NCBI GenBank assembly: GCA_964613035.1
Contig: CAZTFQ010000003.1
Coordinates: 80,640 to 144,639, forward strand
Source: CAVIQK01 sp964613035
GTDB lineage: Bacteria; Bacillota; Clostridia; Christensenellales; DTU072
Length of the DNA stretch: 64,000 nt
Reading direction: 5' to 3'
In this document: positions 53,283 to 61,749 of the stretch, piece by piece
How the letters are laid out: each line of letters opens with the position of its first letter
How positions within the stretch are numbered: the first letter of the stretch is position 1
Position numbers and translations under genes: made by a program
Notes under the pieces: model-generated
Database searches by the model: none
Seen by the model: the letters and a program-made list of their open reading frames with translations, nothing else
Told to the model about the DNA's origin: nothing

Positions 53283-53308
53283 AAAAGGCAGATGTCATTG
53301 TTATCATT

Positions 53309-53338
53309 ATATTAACAGACGAAACCGTACCGTGTCAA
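53309..53338 (-). promoter_or_regulatory. Promoter of the riboswitch-decarboxylase transcript
   Basis: On the minus strand a perfect TTGACA (53338-53333) is followed after 18 bases by TAATAT (53314-53309). A better TATAAT overlaps it at 53311-53306 but would need a 21-base spacer. Confidence 0.6.
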
Positions 53339-53366
53339 GGTTATTTTAAGTATCAAAAATTTCTTA

Positions 53367-53403
53367 TGTCGAAGGTTGTAAAATATTGTCGAATATTGTC
53401 GAA
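53367..53403 (+). promoter_or_regulatory. Three tandem Spo0A-type boxes
   Basis: TGTCGAA occurs at 53367-53373, 53387-53393 and 53397-53403, spaced 20 and 10 bases, so all lie on one face of the helix. The 0A box consensus is TGNCGAA, and Spo0A sites commonly come as tandem boxes 10 bases apart. They begin about 29 bases upstream of the decarboxylase promoter -35. Confidence 0.65.
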
Positions 53404-53409
53404 TACGTT

Positions 53410-53437
53410 AAAAAAAACGCGCGACCGAAGCCGCGCG
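53410..53437 (-). terminator. Terminator closing the phage head module
   Basis: An 8-bp GC-rich stem (one G-U pair) closed by a TTCG tetraloop and followed on the minus strand by eight T lies just past the holin stop. Confidence 0.9.
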
Positions 53438-53443
53438 CACGTT

Positions 53444-53698
53444 TTATCGAGAGTCCTCTTGCTTGTTTTCCGACTCTTCTTGATTTTTTTCGGTTAATCT
53501 TTTCGTGATGCTCTGTTTGATTTCTTGCACCTTTTCATGAATTTCCGCCACTATTTCGAGACTGGTGGCGAGCTGCTCGATAGTGGACTGATACTTCTCT
53601 TCTCTGGCTTTACTGTCCTTAATCTGATAGAAGAACAAAAACACGAAAAGAACCGCCCATATTCCGGTCTGGGCTGCCATTTCTATAATAGATTCCAT
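53444..53698 (-). CDS. BhlA/UviB family holin-like protein
   Basis: The 84-residue protein has one N-terminal membrane helix (TGIWAVLFVFLFFYQIKDSK, near residues 11-30), followed directly by the charged REEKYQSTIEQL segment typical of BhlA/UviB, and a hydrophilic acidic tail. UviB of clostridial plasmids is linked to UV-inducible bacteriocin release; here the whole module looks SOS-controlled too. It is the last gene of the module, 8 bases after the coiled-coil gene. No endolysin gene follows. Confidence 0.85.
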   Translation of the reverse strand: MESIIEMAAQTGIWAVLFVFLFFYQIKDSKAREEKYQSTIEQLATSLEIVAEIHEKVQEIKQSITKRLTEKNQEESENKQEDSR

Positions 53699-53706
53699 AT
53701 TCCTCC

Positions 53707-53889
53707 TTACTTCGCCTTAATGACGGCGACGTCCGTTTTTAGGTCTGCGACCGCGCTCGATATCATAGACTGTGCCGACGAAATTTCTTTGACGGAAGTA
53801 CGGACGGTTTTCAGTTCCGTCAATATCTCGGTCAAGGTTTCGCCCAGTTCCTCCAGCGCGTGCGCTTTATATAACTCTTTGTTTTGCAT
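53707..53889 (-). CDS. Small coiled-coil phage protein
   Basis: The 60-residue protein is almost wholly heptad-like helix (LEELGETLTEILTELKTVRT, then SSAVADLKTDVAVIKAK). Similar small proteins precede holins in phages (XhlA-like), although no membrane helix is present here. Its start overlaps the gp10-like gene by 23 bases. Function unknown. Confidence 0.6.
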   Translation of the reverse strand: MQNKELYKAHALEELGETLTEILTELKTVRTSVKEISSAQSMISSAVADLKTDVAVIKAK

Positions 53890-55402
53890 TGTACTTCTCC
53901 GTGAGTTCTATTTCCATCCGTATATCCTTGACGAAAACGGTCCTCTCGTCCGCCACGCCGAGGCTTATCGAGAGACGTTCGAAGGGCTTGTTCAGGGTGA
54001 TGATTTTAACCGACTCCGAGCCCGTCAGGCGATACACGTCTTCTTGCTTGCCGTCCACCGATATACCCACGTCCAGCGCGCCTGCGGTCGTTATATACAG
54101 CTTACGCAGGACTTTTGCCTTGTCCGTGCAATCGAAGTCGGTCGAGGGGATATTCCATACGCCCTTCAGCACGATACTGCCCGCATGAGACGGCGCGGAG
54201 TCCTTTTTAAGCTCCGCCAGACGATATTCGTTGCTACCCTTACCCATAACGAGGACTGGGTGACGGACGCCCGCGGCGTCGGACACGGGCAACAGCGCCG
54301 CCGTTTCCGTTCCTCTGGTTATCGAGATATCTTCGTCTATAGTGTCGTAGACGAAGAGGGCGTTGCGCGTAAGGTCATAGGAAGCCTCGTCGCCCACTGT
54401 CTTGCCGTCGGAGACCATTTTTGCCGAAATGCAATATTTGCCGTGATAGGCATACGCGGTCGGGGTTTCCGCGTGATCGATAAGGGGGTATATTCGAGTC
54501 AGTCTTCTCTTCAAATCGTAGCCGTCGAAAGAAAAGACGCCTTCTGTGGTGACGAAGAAAATTTCCGAGTCTATTCTGACGACCGTCTCGGGATAGAGTC
54601 TACCCGGGAAAGTGAGCACGTTGGCGGACTTGAAACTACGGTCGGAATAGACCGTCAGGCGCGTTATGCCGTATTCTCTCATTACGAACACGTCGTTGCC
54701 GACGGCGACGAGTCTCTCGGGTCTGCCGTACCCCCAGGAAGTGTCGAGAACGAACTGTCCGGCGTCTTCATGATCGAGGTACCAGGTCACGGGGTCGATA
54801 TGCTTGGAGTAGAAAACGTACGGTTTTGAGGTTCCGCCTCGTATCAAAAAGCTGCATTTGTTGGCAACGGCATGGTCGATGAAATAGAGTCTGCCGCTCT
54901 TGCTGTTTTGCGAATTATATTCCAAAACGAACAGATTGCCGCTCTTGGTGAACATAACGAAGTCATCCTCGTAGCCGTTGTCGTAGCAGAATCCGAGAAC
55001 CTCGTCCGTATCCGGGTCCGCTCTAAAAGACGTATCGTAAATCTCTCCCGTATTACATCTGAGCACTCTTATTGCGCCGCGGTCGGAGGTATTGTCTCCG
55101 CACCATACGACTATGCGGTCGTCCCTTATTCCGAGGGCGTTGACCATATACCAGTACCAAGTTTTTATCGGAGCGTACGAAGTTAATTCCGTCACCTGAG
55201 CGCCGTCGGGCGAACCTATCGTATACGGAACCGCACTGTAGCCCGCTCTCAATACGCCGCCGTAGCACGAAACGTTGTATGCGAGGGGCGACTCGGTCAG
55301 AGGCAGGGAATATTCTTCCGTGCTCGCGTCGATGCCGTCGAAACGAGATATGCGGATGAGTTTTTTCGTTCTCGAAACGTCGAAGTCGCTCATCTGAAGC
55401 AC
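53867..55402 (-). CDS. P22 gp10-like tail hub/DNA stabilisation protein
   Basis: The 511-residue protein is beta-rich with a propeller-like pattern: ERLVAVGNDVFVMREYGITR and IFFVTTEGVFSFDGYDLKRR repeats near the middle. Size, position after the head-tail adaptor and composition fit the gp10 hub that plugs the portal in podoviruses. It overlaps the adaptor gene by 13 bases. Assignment is from pattern and order, not from a catalytic motif. Confidence 0.65.
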   Translation of the reverse strand: MLQMSDFDVSRTKKLIRISRFDGIDASTEEYSLPLTESPLAYNVSCYGGVLRAGYSAVPYTIGSPDGAQVTELTSYAPIKTWYWYMVNALGIRDDRIVVWCGDNTSDRGAIRVLRCNTGEIYDTSFRADPDTDEVLGFCYDNGYEDDFVMFTKSGNLFVLEYNSQNSKSGRLYFIDHAVANKCSFLIRGGTSKPYVFYSKHIDPVTWYLDHEDAGQFVLDTSWGYGRPERLVAVGNDVFVMREYGITRLTVYSDRSFKSANVLTFPGRLYPETVVRIDSEIFFVTTEGVFSFDGYDLKRRLTRIYPLIDHAETPTAYAYHGKYCISAKMVSDGKTVGDEASYDLTRNALFVYDTIDEDISITRGTETAALLPVSDAAGVRHPVLVMGKGSNEYRLAELKKDSAPSHAGSIVLKGVWNIPSTDFDCTDKAKVLRKLYITTAGALDVGISVDGKQEDVYRLTGSESVKIITLNKPFERLSISLGVADERTVFVKDIRMEIELTEKYNAKQRVI

Positions 55403-55947
55403 CTCCCTTTTATTCTTCCTCCCGTTTTTTCGTATTCTTTGACGGGCAGAATCGCGGAGCGAGCCTCTTCGTACGCCTTACGATAATAGTTGCCTTCGTC
55501 CACCAATCCTCGACCGAGAGCGTACCTGTAGCAGGCGCCCAGTTTGATCACCTCCGCGGTGTATGCGGGAGGGAGCTTAAGAGTGGCGGTTATCATTGTC
55601 GGCACGTCGTACTTGGCTCTGTAACGAAGCAGGGCGTCGCCGTCGTAGCCGTCGGACAAAACGTAAGAGGAGTCGACGCGTACGCGGAGACGACATCCTC
55701 CGTCGGTCTTAAGGGAAATGGGTTCTATCGGAGTATACGAGAGATCCGTGAGGGGCGCTCTTCCGTCGGTGAAAGTCAACTTTTCCTCGGACACGAAGGA
55801 CAAATCGGTAAGATACAGCTCCTCCAACGTCCCGCGGACGCATTCCTGAATATAAGAGACGAAAGCGGCGTCCGCAGAATCGTATTCGGCGTCGTTACGA
55901 CTGAACAGGGTCAGTCGGGTGGTGTTGATAATATCCTGTATATTCAT
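55390..55947 (-). CDS. Probable head-tail adaptor (P22 gp4-like position)
   Basis: The 185-residue protein has an N-terminal helix (MNIQDIINTTRLTLFSRND) of the kind found in phage head-completion proteins, a beta-rich middle, and a C-terminal helical part with the arginine-rich end GGRIKGRCFR. Its place between capsid and hub genes suggests the ring that docks under the portal. There is no clear ribosome binding site; a strong hairpin lies directly upstream. Confidence 0.6.
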   Translation of the reverse strand: MNIQDIINTTRLTLFSRNDAEYDSADAAFVSYIQECVRGTLEELYLTDLSFVSEEKLTFTDGRAPLTDLSYTPIEPISLKTDGGCRLRVRVDSSYVLSDGYDGDALLRYRAKYDVPTMITATLKLPPAYTAEVIKLGACYRYALGRGLVDEGNYYRKAYEEARSAILPVKEYEKTGGRIKGRCFR

Positions 55948-55956
55948 TTAATCTAC

Positions 55957-55981
55957 GGCGACCGCCTCGACGGCGGTCGCC
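55957..55981 (-). repeat. 10-bp perfect hairpin between capsid and adaptor genes
   Basis: The inverted repeat GGCGACCGCC/GGCGGTCGCC with a 5-base loop lies in the only gap of note inside the module (40 bases). No T run follows, so it is not a normal terminator. It may stabilise or cleave the capsid mRNA or limit downstream translation. Confidence 0.7.
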
Positions 55982-55987
55982 CTCCTT

Positions 55988-56308
55988 CTAAAAAATTTTC
56001 GAAGCCGCCTCTTCCAGTCCGTCCAGGATCTGTTTTTTAGCGTGCTCGGTAGCGGTTTTTTCCAGTCTCAGATTATCGCGTTCTATCTCTTCTATCAGCT
56101 TGTCGATATTGGTTACGCGCGTTTTCAGGGTATGAATTACCGCGCGTTGATCGAGGCGCTCGAAGGGAAACGTCAAGACGTACGTGGGACGCAGATAGTG
56201 GCTGTGGAGCTCGTAGCGAAGAGTGCGGGGATTGAATTCTACGAAATAATCCGGAGAAATTTCTTTAATCCTCTTAACTACGTCGTATAAATCATCCTTA
56301 ACTTCCAT
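55988..56308 (-). CDS. Small phage structural-module protein
   Basis: The 106-residue protein has a mixed N-terminal half (DYFVEFNPRTLRYELHSHYL) and a helical charged C-terminal half. It lies 11 bases after the capsid gene. Similar short proteins occur at this position in many phages, but I cannot name its role. Confidence 0.6.
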   Translation of the reverse strand: MEVKDDLYDVVKRIKEISPDYFVEFNPRTLRYELHSHYLRPTYVLTFPFERLDQRAVIHTLKTRVTNIDKLIEEIERDNLRLEKTATEHAKKQILDGLEEAASKIF

Positions 56309-56319
56309 TATTCTCTCCC

Positions 56320-57495
56320 TTATTCGGTTATACCGGTCAGCTTATACTGCGCGGCGGGGCGAGTACAGACCAGATTGGCATACTTGACCAGCGTTGCAGA
56401 GTAAGCAGCCTTATCGGGAATCTGGTGCAATACGGACCCTTCTACTCCGCCCTGTATCCAATCCCAGTCGTTGAGCTGGCAGAGCTTGAAGTCGGCGGTA
56501 TTGAGGACCATCATTTCTCCCTCGTCGACAAACTTGCTGGCGACTACGGGGATGCCGTTGTAGGAAAGCGCCTTAAAGCCGCCGTCGAGGTTGAGGAAGT
56601 CGACGTTGACGCCTCTTGCCGCAATCAGGGCTCTGTACTTCTTTCTGACGTCGAAGGAGCACATAATAAGGTCGGGTTGTCTTCCCGAGACGATATCGGA
56701 CATATCCACGGCGTCCTGAATGGCGTCCAGAGAAAGAGTTCCGACGGCTTTTTTAGTGCCCTTCAGATAAGGATGCAAGGTAGTGGAAATGCCGAAGTAG
56801 CTGTTGCCGGAGTTGTCGAAGACGTAATTGACGCCGTTGATTTCTTTATCGAAGTTGCCCGACAAAATCAAGGCGTCGCCTACAGCCGCGTCGGACACTG
56901 CCGAAGAGAGCGTCACGGTGCCGTTTTCGCGGTCGACGGCTTTTATCGTGACTGCCGCGGAAGACTTCTCGACGTAGGCGCCGCCTACCTGGTTATAGAC
57001 TCTGACCGACATACCGGGGTGAATTCTCGCGGTGGTGTCCACGTTGTATTTGGGAGCGGTTGCGGAGAGATCTTTGATTTTTGCAATGACGCCGGTACCC
57101 GTGCCCATCAAGGCTCTCTCGAAGTGGAATTTAGCACTGTCCAGAAGGGATTGCATTTCCACGCCGAGGGCATTGACCAGAGCCGCGGAGCCTCTTTCGG
57201 ACGCTCTGAGGGTCTTGTCGCTGATTTCTACTTTTCCGTAAATATTCTTAAGCTCCGCCTTAAGGGTCAGATAGGTGTTGTCAACTACCGCGGGGAGCTC
57301 GTCGGTCTCGGACGTCATATAGACGTTGTGGTTGATACGGGGTGCGATGGGGCAGAGCACGTTTTTGCCGACGATTTCCTCGCTGCCCTTCTTGATCATA
57401 TTATAAAAGGGCGACGTGGCGGTGTTGAGCTGGTCGGTGATGGCGTCGAGGTAATACGACTTGAGCAATGCGTCTGCGTTACTGATACTAAGCAT
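56320..57495 (-). CDS. Major capsid protein
   Basis: The 391-residue protein follows portal and scaffold in the canonical order. It has an N-terminal helix with LLKSYYLDAITDQLNTATSP, the middle segment EISDKTLRASERGSAALVNA, an inserted beta domain near 155-220 (VRVYNQVGGAYVEKSSAAVT), and the late AYSATLVKYANLVCTRPAA strand, a pattern of HK97-fold coat proteins with an inserted domain. A good ribosome binding site (AGGAG) precedes the ATG. It would form the head shell. Confidence 0.82.
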   Translation of the reverse strand: MLSISNADALLKSYYLDAITDQLNTATSPFYNMIKKGSEEIVGKNVLCPIAPRINHNVYMTSETDELPAVVDNTYLTLKAELKNIYGKVEISDKTLRASERGSAALVNALGVEMQSLLDSAKFHFERALMGTGTGVIAKIKDLSATAPKYNVDTTARIHPGMSVRVYNQVGGAYVEKSSAAVTIKAVDRENGTVTLSSAVSDAAVGDALILSGNFDKEINGVNYVFDNSGNSYFGISTTLHPYLKGTKKAVGTLSLDAIQDAVDMSDIVSGRQPDLIMCSFDVRKKYRALIAARGVNVDFLNLDGGFKALSYNGIPVVASKFVDEGEMMVLNTADFKLCQLNDWDWIQGGVEGSVLHQIPDKAAYSATLVKYANLVCTRPAAQYKLTGITE

Positions 57496-57507
57496 AAATT
57501 TTCTCCT

Positions 57508-58119
57508 TTAATCGATGTGATTTTTTAGGTAAGCTTCCGCCATGGCGGACGCCTCTCCTATATCTGAAGCGCGTACGGGGGCAAGCATCGGAGTTTCGCC
57601 GCCCTTGCCCGCCAGTCTGGCGGAGGGTCTCTCGATATCACCCAATACTCTGTTGAAAACGCGACTGCGCGCCTCGGGGTTGTTAAGGGTCGCGTTGACT
57701 AAAAACTCCGCGTCCTTTTCATAAGAACCGCGGCTGCGGAAGTCTCTTCTCAAGACGTCTGACAGCGCGCTCTCCAACTTAGACTCATAGCTGCGGTCGT
57801 CCTGTATCTCCGAGGCTCTTTTCACTATCTCGTCCATATCGAAATCGTTGTCGGGATACTTTTTTTCGAATTCTTCTACCGCCCGAGTCATACGAGTCTT
57901 CTCGGACTCCTTTTCGAGCAACGCTTCGGCGTCTTTTAGTCGTTGACTTCTTTTGGTGAATTCTTTCTCCAGACTCTCGTAAGCCTTGAGAAGTTCTTCA
58001 CCCGAGCTGAACTTTCCGAAGCCCCTATTGCCATTTTCGGGTACCGAAACTTCCTTATTGTCCGTTTCTAAGTTGTCGCCGGTGGCGACGAGGGATTGTT
58101 CGTCGTTAAGCTTAATCAT
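57508..58119 (-). CDS. Phage scaffolding protein
   Basis: The 203-residue protein is highly charged, with a central coiled coil (SLEKEFTKRSQRLKDAEALL) and a short C-terminal helical end. Between portal and capsid genes this composition is typical of scaffolds that shape the procapsid and leave before DNA entry. It overlaps the portal gene by 8 bases and lies 12 bases before the capsid gene. Confidence 0.75.
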   Translation of the reverse strand: MIKLNDEQSLVATGDNLETDNKEVSVPENGNRGFGKFSSGEELLKAYESLEKEFTKRSQRLKDAEALLEKESEKTRMTRAVEEFEKKYPDNDFDMDEIVKRASEIQDDRSYESKLESALSDVLRRDFRSRGSYEKDAEFLVNATLNNPEARSRVFNRVLGDIERPSARLAGKGGETPMLAPVRASDIGEASAMAEAYLKNHID

Positions 58120-59953
58120 GTTTTTCCTCCTTGTTAAGTCGTTGTCTGTGTTCTAATACGTGCGCTTCTATACGCGCCACGGTCTCCTCGTCCGCATCCG
58201 AGTCGGTGCCTACGGCGAATCTGACGTGCTGATCGATGTGCGTAGCGTGGTCGTCGAGGACGGAAACGGGCACGGGAGACACTCTCATCTTTTCGTTTTC
58301 TAAGCGGGCTTTTTCCTGATGTATCTCCTCTATGGCTCTCAATCGTTGCCAGGTTCCGAAGCCCAGAGCTTCCAAGATTTTTTGTTTATGTTTCTCGGAA
58401 ATTTTTCCGTCGGCGTCGTTCATCAAGCCCAGCTTGACTATTTCCATAACCATGTTTCTGCGGATGCTCAGGGAGCCGTCCGTACCGTCCGTATCGAAGA
58501 CCAAGTCGTCCGCGGTGAGGTCGGACGAAGAGAAAGTGAGCGCTTCTATCGTAGAGGCTTTTCCCGAAACTCTGACCGTACGCTCGTAGGTAGCGAACTG
58601 CTTATAGAGTCTCAGTACCTGCTGGAGGGTCTTTTTCACGGCGTCTTTTAAGTGCTCCACGGTAACGTTGATACGCGCTTCGTCCTGCTCGAGAAGAAGA
58701 TTGATGGCGGTACCCGAAAGATTGACGTTCATCAGCTCCGACGACGACATGAAGTCGGATATGCCGCTGATGTTGGAAAATTCTTTTTCCAAACTCTCTT
58801 CTTCTTTAAAAAACTCTTCCGGGAGATTGCCGTAAGTGACTACGGAAGGCGGATTGGCTCCGCGGCGGTATACTATGACCTTGCCGGGGGCAAGTCCTTC
58901 TTCCTCTAGGCAATCGACGTTGACGGAGCCGTCTTCCACCGTCATGATTCCCATGGTTATGCGGTTGAGAAACTCGTGTTTTCTGTTTTTCACGGCATTG
59001 TAGGCGCGCTGGACGGGAATGAGTCTGTCTATAACGGACGAACCGAAAAACGATGCGGGATTTTGCAATGCCAACTGTCTGACGAAAGGTAAGTCGCGTT
59101 TGCCGTCGGAAGCGTTTTTATAAGGGAGCGCGCCGTCGTATACGAGGACGTCGCCCGCTACTACGGTCAATCTGCCGTCGGGGTGTTGTTCTGTGGGGCG
59201 CTCGTATCTTTCTATCAGCAGGGCGTGGTTCTTTTTCGTCGAAGAATATATTCTCCTAGATATGGAGCCGTAGCCCAGACCTCCGCCGGTACGGACGCTC
59301 TCGGTGTCCATGACGGACACGTCTTCTCCCTTGAGCTTAACGCCGTAGAGTCGCTCGAGTTCTTCTATCAGATACGCCTTGGCGTGAATGAGAGAGTGGA
59401 CCTCGTCCATATCCTTGGCACAGAGTGTATCGGGATAAATTTCGTACGGCGGACAGACGGTTATTTCTATATCGCCCTCATAGACCTTCTTACCGTCGGA
59501 CTCGCCCAAAAGGCGTCCTTTAGAGTCGTTCCACATAATCTTATAAAACGCCGTCCCCATCAATTCCGAATAAAAAACGGCGTCGTCGACCAGCTTTTTG
59601 AAATGCGAATCGTCCCTTACGGACTCTAGAAGCTTGGTGGAAAATTCCGCGTGGGATTTATCCTTTTCGTCGGAAGTCAGCGGTCTGACGGTAACGGACG
59701 TGTCTACCTTGGTGAGACGGCTGATACGCGTCTCGATGAGAGGCGCGATGCGGTTGAAAACTTCTCGCTGTTGCCAGTAATAACGCTTACCGTAATCCTC
59801 CACGTCGCCGGACGGAGCTATCTCCGCGTATTGATTGCCCACGTAAAAGTTGCTGTCCAGAAGCCACAGAGCGTCCAGCGTGGCGCGCTCTTTTTGTCTC
59901 TCGCGGAAGTCTTCCAGTACTTCTTGCACGATTTTTTCATTTAGACGTTTCAT
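58112..59953 (-). CDS. Portal protein (P22-like)
   Basis: The 613-residue protein matches the P22-type portal in length class and phrases: an early helix with DFRERQKERATLDALW, VFNRIAPLIETRISRLTKVD near 82-101, LPFVRQLALQNPASFFGSSV near 285-304, and a long helical wing region SGISDFMSSSELMNVNLSGT near 395-414. Twelve copies would form the DNA entry ring and dock TerL. The start overlaps the preceding small gene by 17 bases. Confidence 0.85.
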   Translation of the reverse strand: MKRLNEKIVQEVLEDFRERQKERATLDALWLLDSNFYVGNQYAEIAPSGDVEDYGKRYYWQQREVFNRIAPLIETRISRLTKVDTSVTVRPLTSDEKDKSHAEFSTKLLESVRDDSHFKKLVDDAVFYSELMGTAFYKIMWNDSKGRLLGESDGKKVYEGDIEITVCPPYEIYPDTLCAKDMDEVHSLIHAKAYLIEELERLYGVKLKGEDVSVMDTESVRTGGGLGYGSISRRIYSSTKKNHALLIERYERPTEQHPDGRLTVVAGDVLVYDGALPYKNASDGKRDLPFVRQLALQNPASFFGSSVIDRLIPVQRAYNAVKNRKHEFLNRITMGIMTVEDGSVNVDCLEEEGLAPGKVIVYRRGANPPSVVTYGNLPEEFFKEEESLEKEFSNISGISDFMSSSELMNVNLSGTAINLLLEQDEARINVTVEHLKDAVKKTLQQVLRLYKQFATYERTVRVSGKASTIEALTFSSSDLTADDLVFDTDGTDGSLSIRRNMVMEIVKLGLMNDADGKISEKHKQKILEALGFGTWQRLRAIEEIHQEKARLENEKMRVSPVPVSVLDDHATHIDQHVRFAVGTDSDADEETVARIEAHVLEHRQRLNKEEKHD

Positions 59954-60224
59954 CTTTTCTCCTTTCTTTGATTTTTTTCATAAGGCGATTAGCCTCTTTT
60001 ATCAACGCCTTTTCGTCCAAAAGACTCAGGTCGTCCGTTCTGCCGGTCATATCGAGATACGTCTTGAGAGCCGTGGTATCGGGCGCGTAATATTTGGTCA
60101 CTACCTTTTCTTTGACTATCCGTCTGTCGCCGTTGTCGTCTACCGCGTATTCTCTCGTTATCTCGTCTTCTTTATAGCCCTTAGCTTTTTGAAGAAGCGT
60201 CGATAAAACTTCATCGTTGTTCAT
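59937..60224 (-). CDS. Small phage protein between terminase and portal, possible small-terminase-like factor
   Basis: The 95-residue protein is charged, with the phrase YYAPDTTALKTYLDMTGR near 45-62, which resembles the PDTTA-x-WLK segment seen in some small terminase subunits, and a basic C-terminal helix. It lies 20 bases after TerL. In P22-like phages the small subunit normally precedes TerL, so the assignment is tentative. Confidence 0.55.
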   Translation of the reverse strand: MNNDEVLSTLLQKAKGYKEDEITREYAVDDNGDRRIVKEKVVTKYYAPDTTALKTYLDMTGRTDDLSLLDEKALIKEANRLMKKIKERRKDETSK

Positions 60225-60244
60225 AAACTACTCCTTTAGGGTCC

Positions 60245-61684
60245 TCAAACGTTATGTTTGGTTATCTTAAGTCGCTTAAGCATATTGTTTTTATGCGTCT
60301 CCAAGAGCGTGTGCGAGCGAGGAACGTCGGGCGGGGTCGGGCGGGAAGCTATATAGTAGCGGAGCTCGTCCATGGCGTGGTCGTCCCGCTTAATCGGAGA
60401 GTCTCCGCCACCGTATCTATAACCCTTGATTTCCCTTATCATATTGGGGCAATTGCGGAAAATAAAGAGCCTCGGCGGGCGGGCTCTTAAATAATCTCTG
60501 ACTCTCATAATTCCCGAGAATACGTCCTTGTCCACTCTCGTGTCCACCGCGATGTCCTTTTCGAAGAACAGCTCCGCGACGCTTTTGGTTGCGGCAAGGG
60601 TACGCTGAGAAGACGCAGAGTCTATCAGAGCGAAGAGTCTGCCGTCCTCGTCTCTGTGCCATCCCAGCTCGTCCGCAAGACGCCGAATCGCTTCCGCGTG
60701 ATAGGCGATATCCTTTTCCTTGTCGTAATGCTCTCCCACGACGTAGACGTTGCCGTCGTAATCCACCGCATAAAAGTGACACGACAGAGGATTGCGCAAC
60801 CCCGGGTCTATGGACAGCTTATCCTGCCACTCCGTCGGTACGGGGAAGGGGTCTATGACGTGTACCCCCTCTTCGAATTCCGGATATACGAGGGCGCCGT
60901 CCGCCTTAAACTTGCCGAAGCATCTCGTGGAAAGAGTTTCTTCGTCCATAGTGGATAACATCCGTTCCACTTCCGCGCCGTCGAGGTACGGATTGTCTCT
61001 CCAAGACATCTCCACGTAGCCTATTTCCGGATCCGCGGACTTATTGAGATAAATTTCGTCGTAGACGAAAGTGAGACCTTTAAGGGGCGTCATCGTCCCG
61101 AAGAGGTATCCGCGCTTGTCGAGAAGTCTCATTTTGCATTCCTCGTAGATATCCCGAGGGGGCTCCTCGTCGAACCAGACGAAGTCTAGAGACGCGCCCT
61201 GAAACTTTTCTCTGCCCTGATCGCAAGACTTAAAGTAAATGCGAGAGGTTCCGCCGAAAGAATTTTTGACTACCAAAAAGTCGATGACGCCGTTTTCGGG
61301 GCTTCCCTTGCTGCCTTTTTCCATTACGACGTCCACTATATCGGACGGGGAGAGATATTTAAGGAGCTTCTTTTGCGCGACGTCGCGCTGGACTTCATAC
61401 GAGAGGGACACGACCCAGCCCTCTACGTCGGGACGATTGGTTATGTAAGGATGAGTGCCGGTAGCCAGATAGACCGCTTCCACCGCGCCGCACTCCGTCT
61501 TGCCGCTGCGATTGCCGCCGAAAGCCCACTTGTTACGTTTTTTCATCCGATGAAATTCCATTTGTTTTAGATGAACTTTGTCGCCGTTGTTATAATTTTT
61601 GAGAGGATTGTCTTTAATCGCTTTTAGTCTGGCTTCCACGTCTCGCAGTCTGTCTATCGCGGTAAGTAACTCCAATCTATCCAT
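60245..61684 (-). CDS. Phage terminase large subunit TerL
   Basis: The 479-residue protein packages DNA into the procapsid. ATPase: Walker A GGNRSGKT at residues 56-63, Walker B with adjacent catalytic glutamate LDFVWFDEE near 166-174, and coupling motif GTMTP near 196-200. Nuclease: Asp293 in SIDPG, Asp355 in LIDSA and Asp435/Asp439 in DDHAMDELRY. All catalytic residues are present, so the enzyme should be active. It begins the structural run. No ribosome binding site is evident before the ATG. Confidence 0.93.
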   Translation of the reverse strand: MDRLELLTAIDRLRDVEARLKAIKDNPLKNYNNGDKVHLKQMEFHRMKKRNKWAFGGNRSGKTECGAVEAVYLATGTHPYITNRPDVEGWVVSLSYEVQRDVAQKKLLKYLSPSDIVDVVMEKGSKGSPENGVIDFLVVKNSFGGTSRIYFKSCDQGREKFQGASLDFVWFDEEPPRDIYEECKMRLLDKRGYLFGTMTPLKGLTFVYDEIYLNKSADPEIGYVEMSWRDNPYLDGAEVERMLSTMDEETLSTRCFGKFKADGALVYPEFEEGVHVIDPFPVPTEWQDKLSIDPGLRNPLSCHFYAVDYDGNVYVVGEHYDKEKDIAYHAEAIRRLADELGWHRDEDGRLFALIDSASSQRTLAATKSVAELFFEKDIAVDTRVDKDVFSGIMRVRDYLRARPPRLFIFRNCPNMIREIKGYRYGGGDSPIKRDDHAMDELRYYIASRPTPPDVPRSHTLLETHKNNMLKRLKITKHNV

Positions 61685-61735
61685 AATATTTCATTTATCT
61701 ACAAAATCTCTCTGTTTTTTCACTCGCGTCAGGGG

Positions 61736-61741
61736 TATAAT
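61736..61741 (+). promoter_or_regulatory. -10 element 8 bases before the start of the SH3-like protein gene
   Basis: TATAAT is perfect; no good -35 is seen. Eight bases separate it from the ATG at 61750 and contain no ribosome binding site, so the mRNA would be leaderless or nearly so. Confidence 0.5.
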
Positions 61742-61749
61742 CAGCGTAT

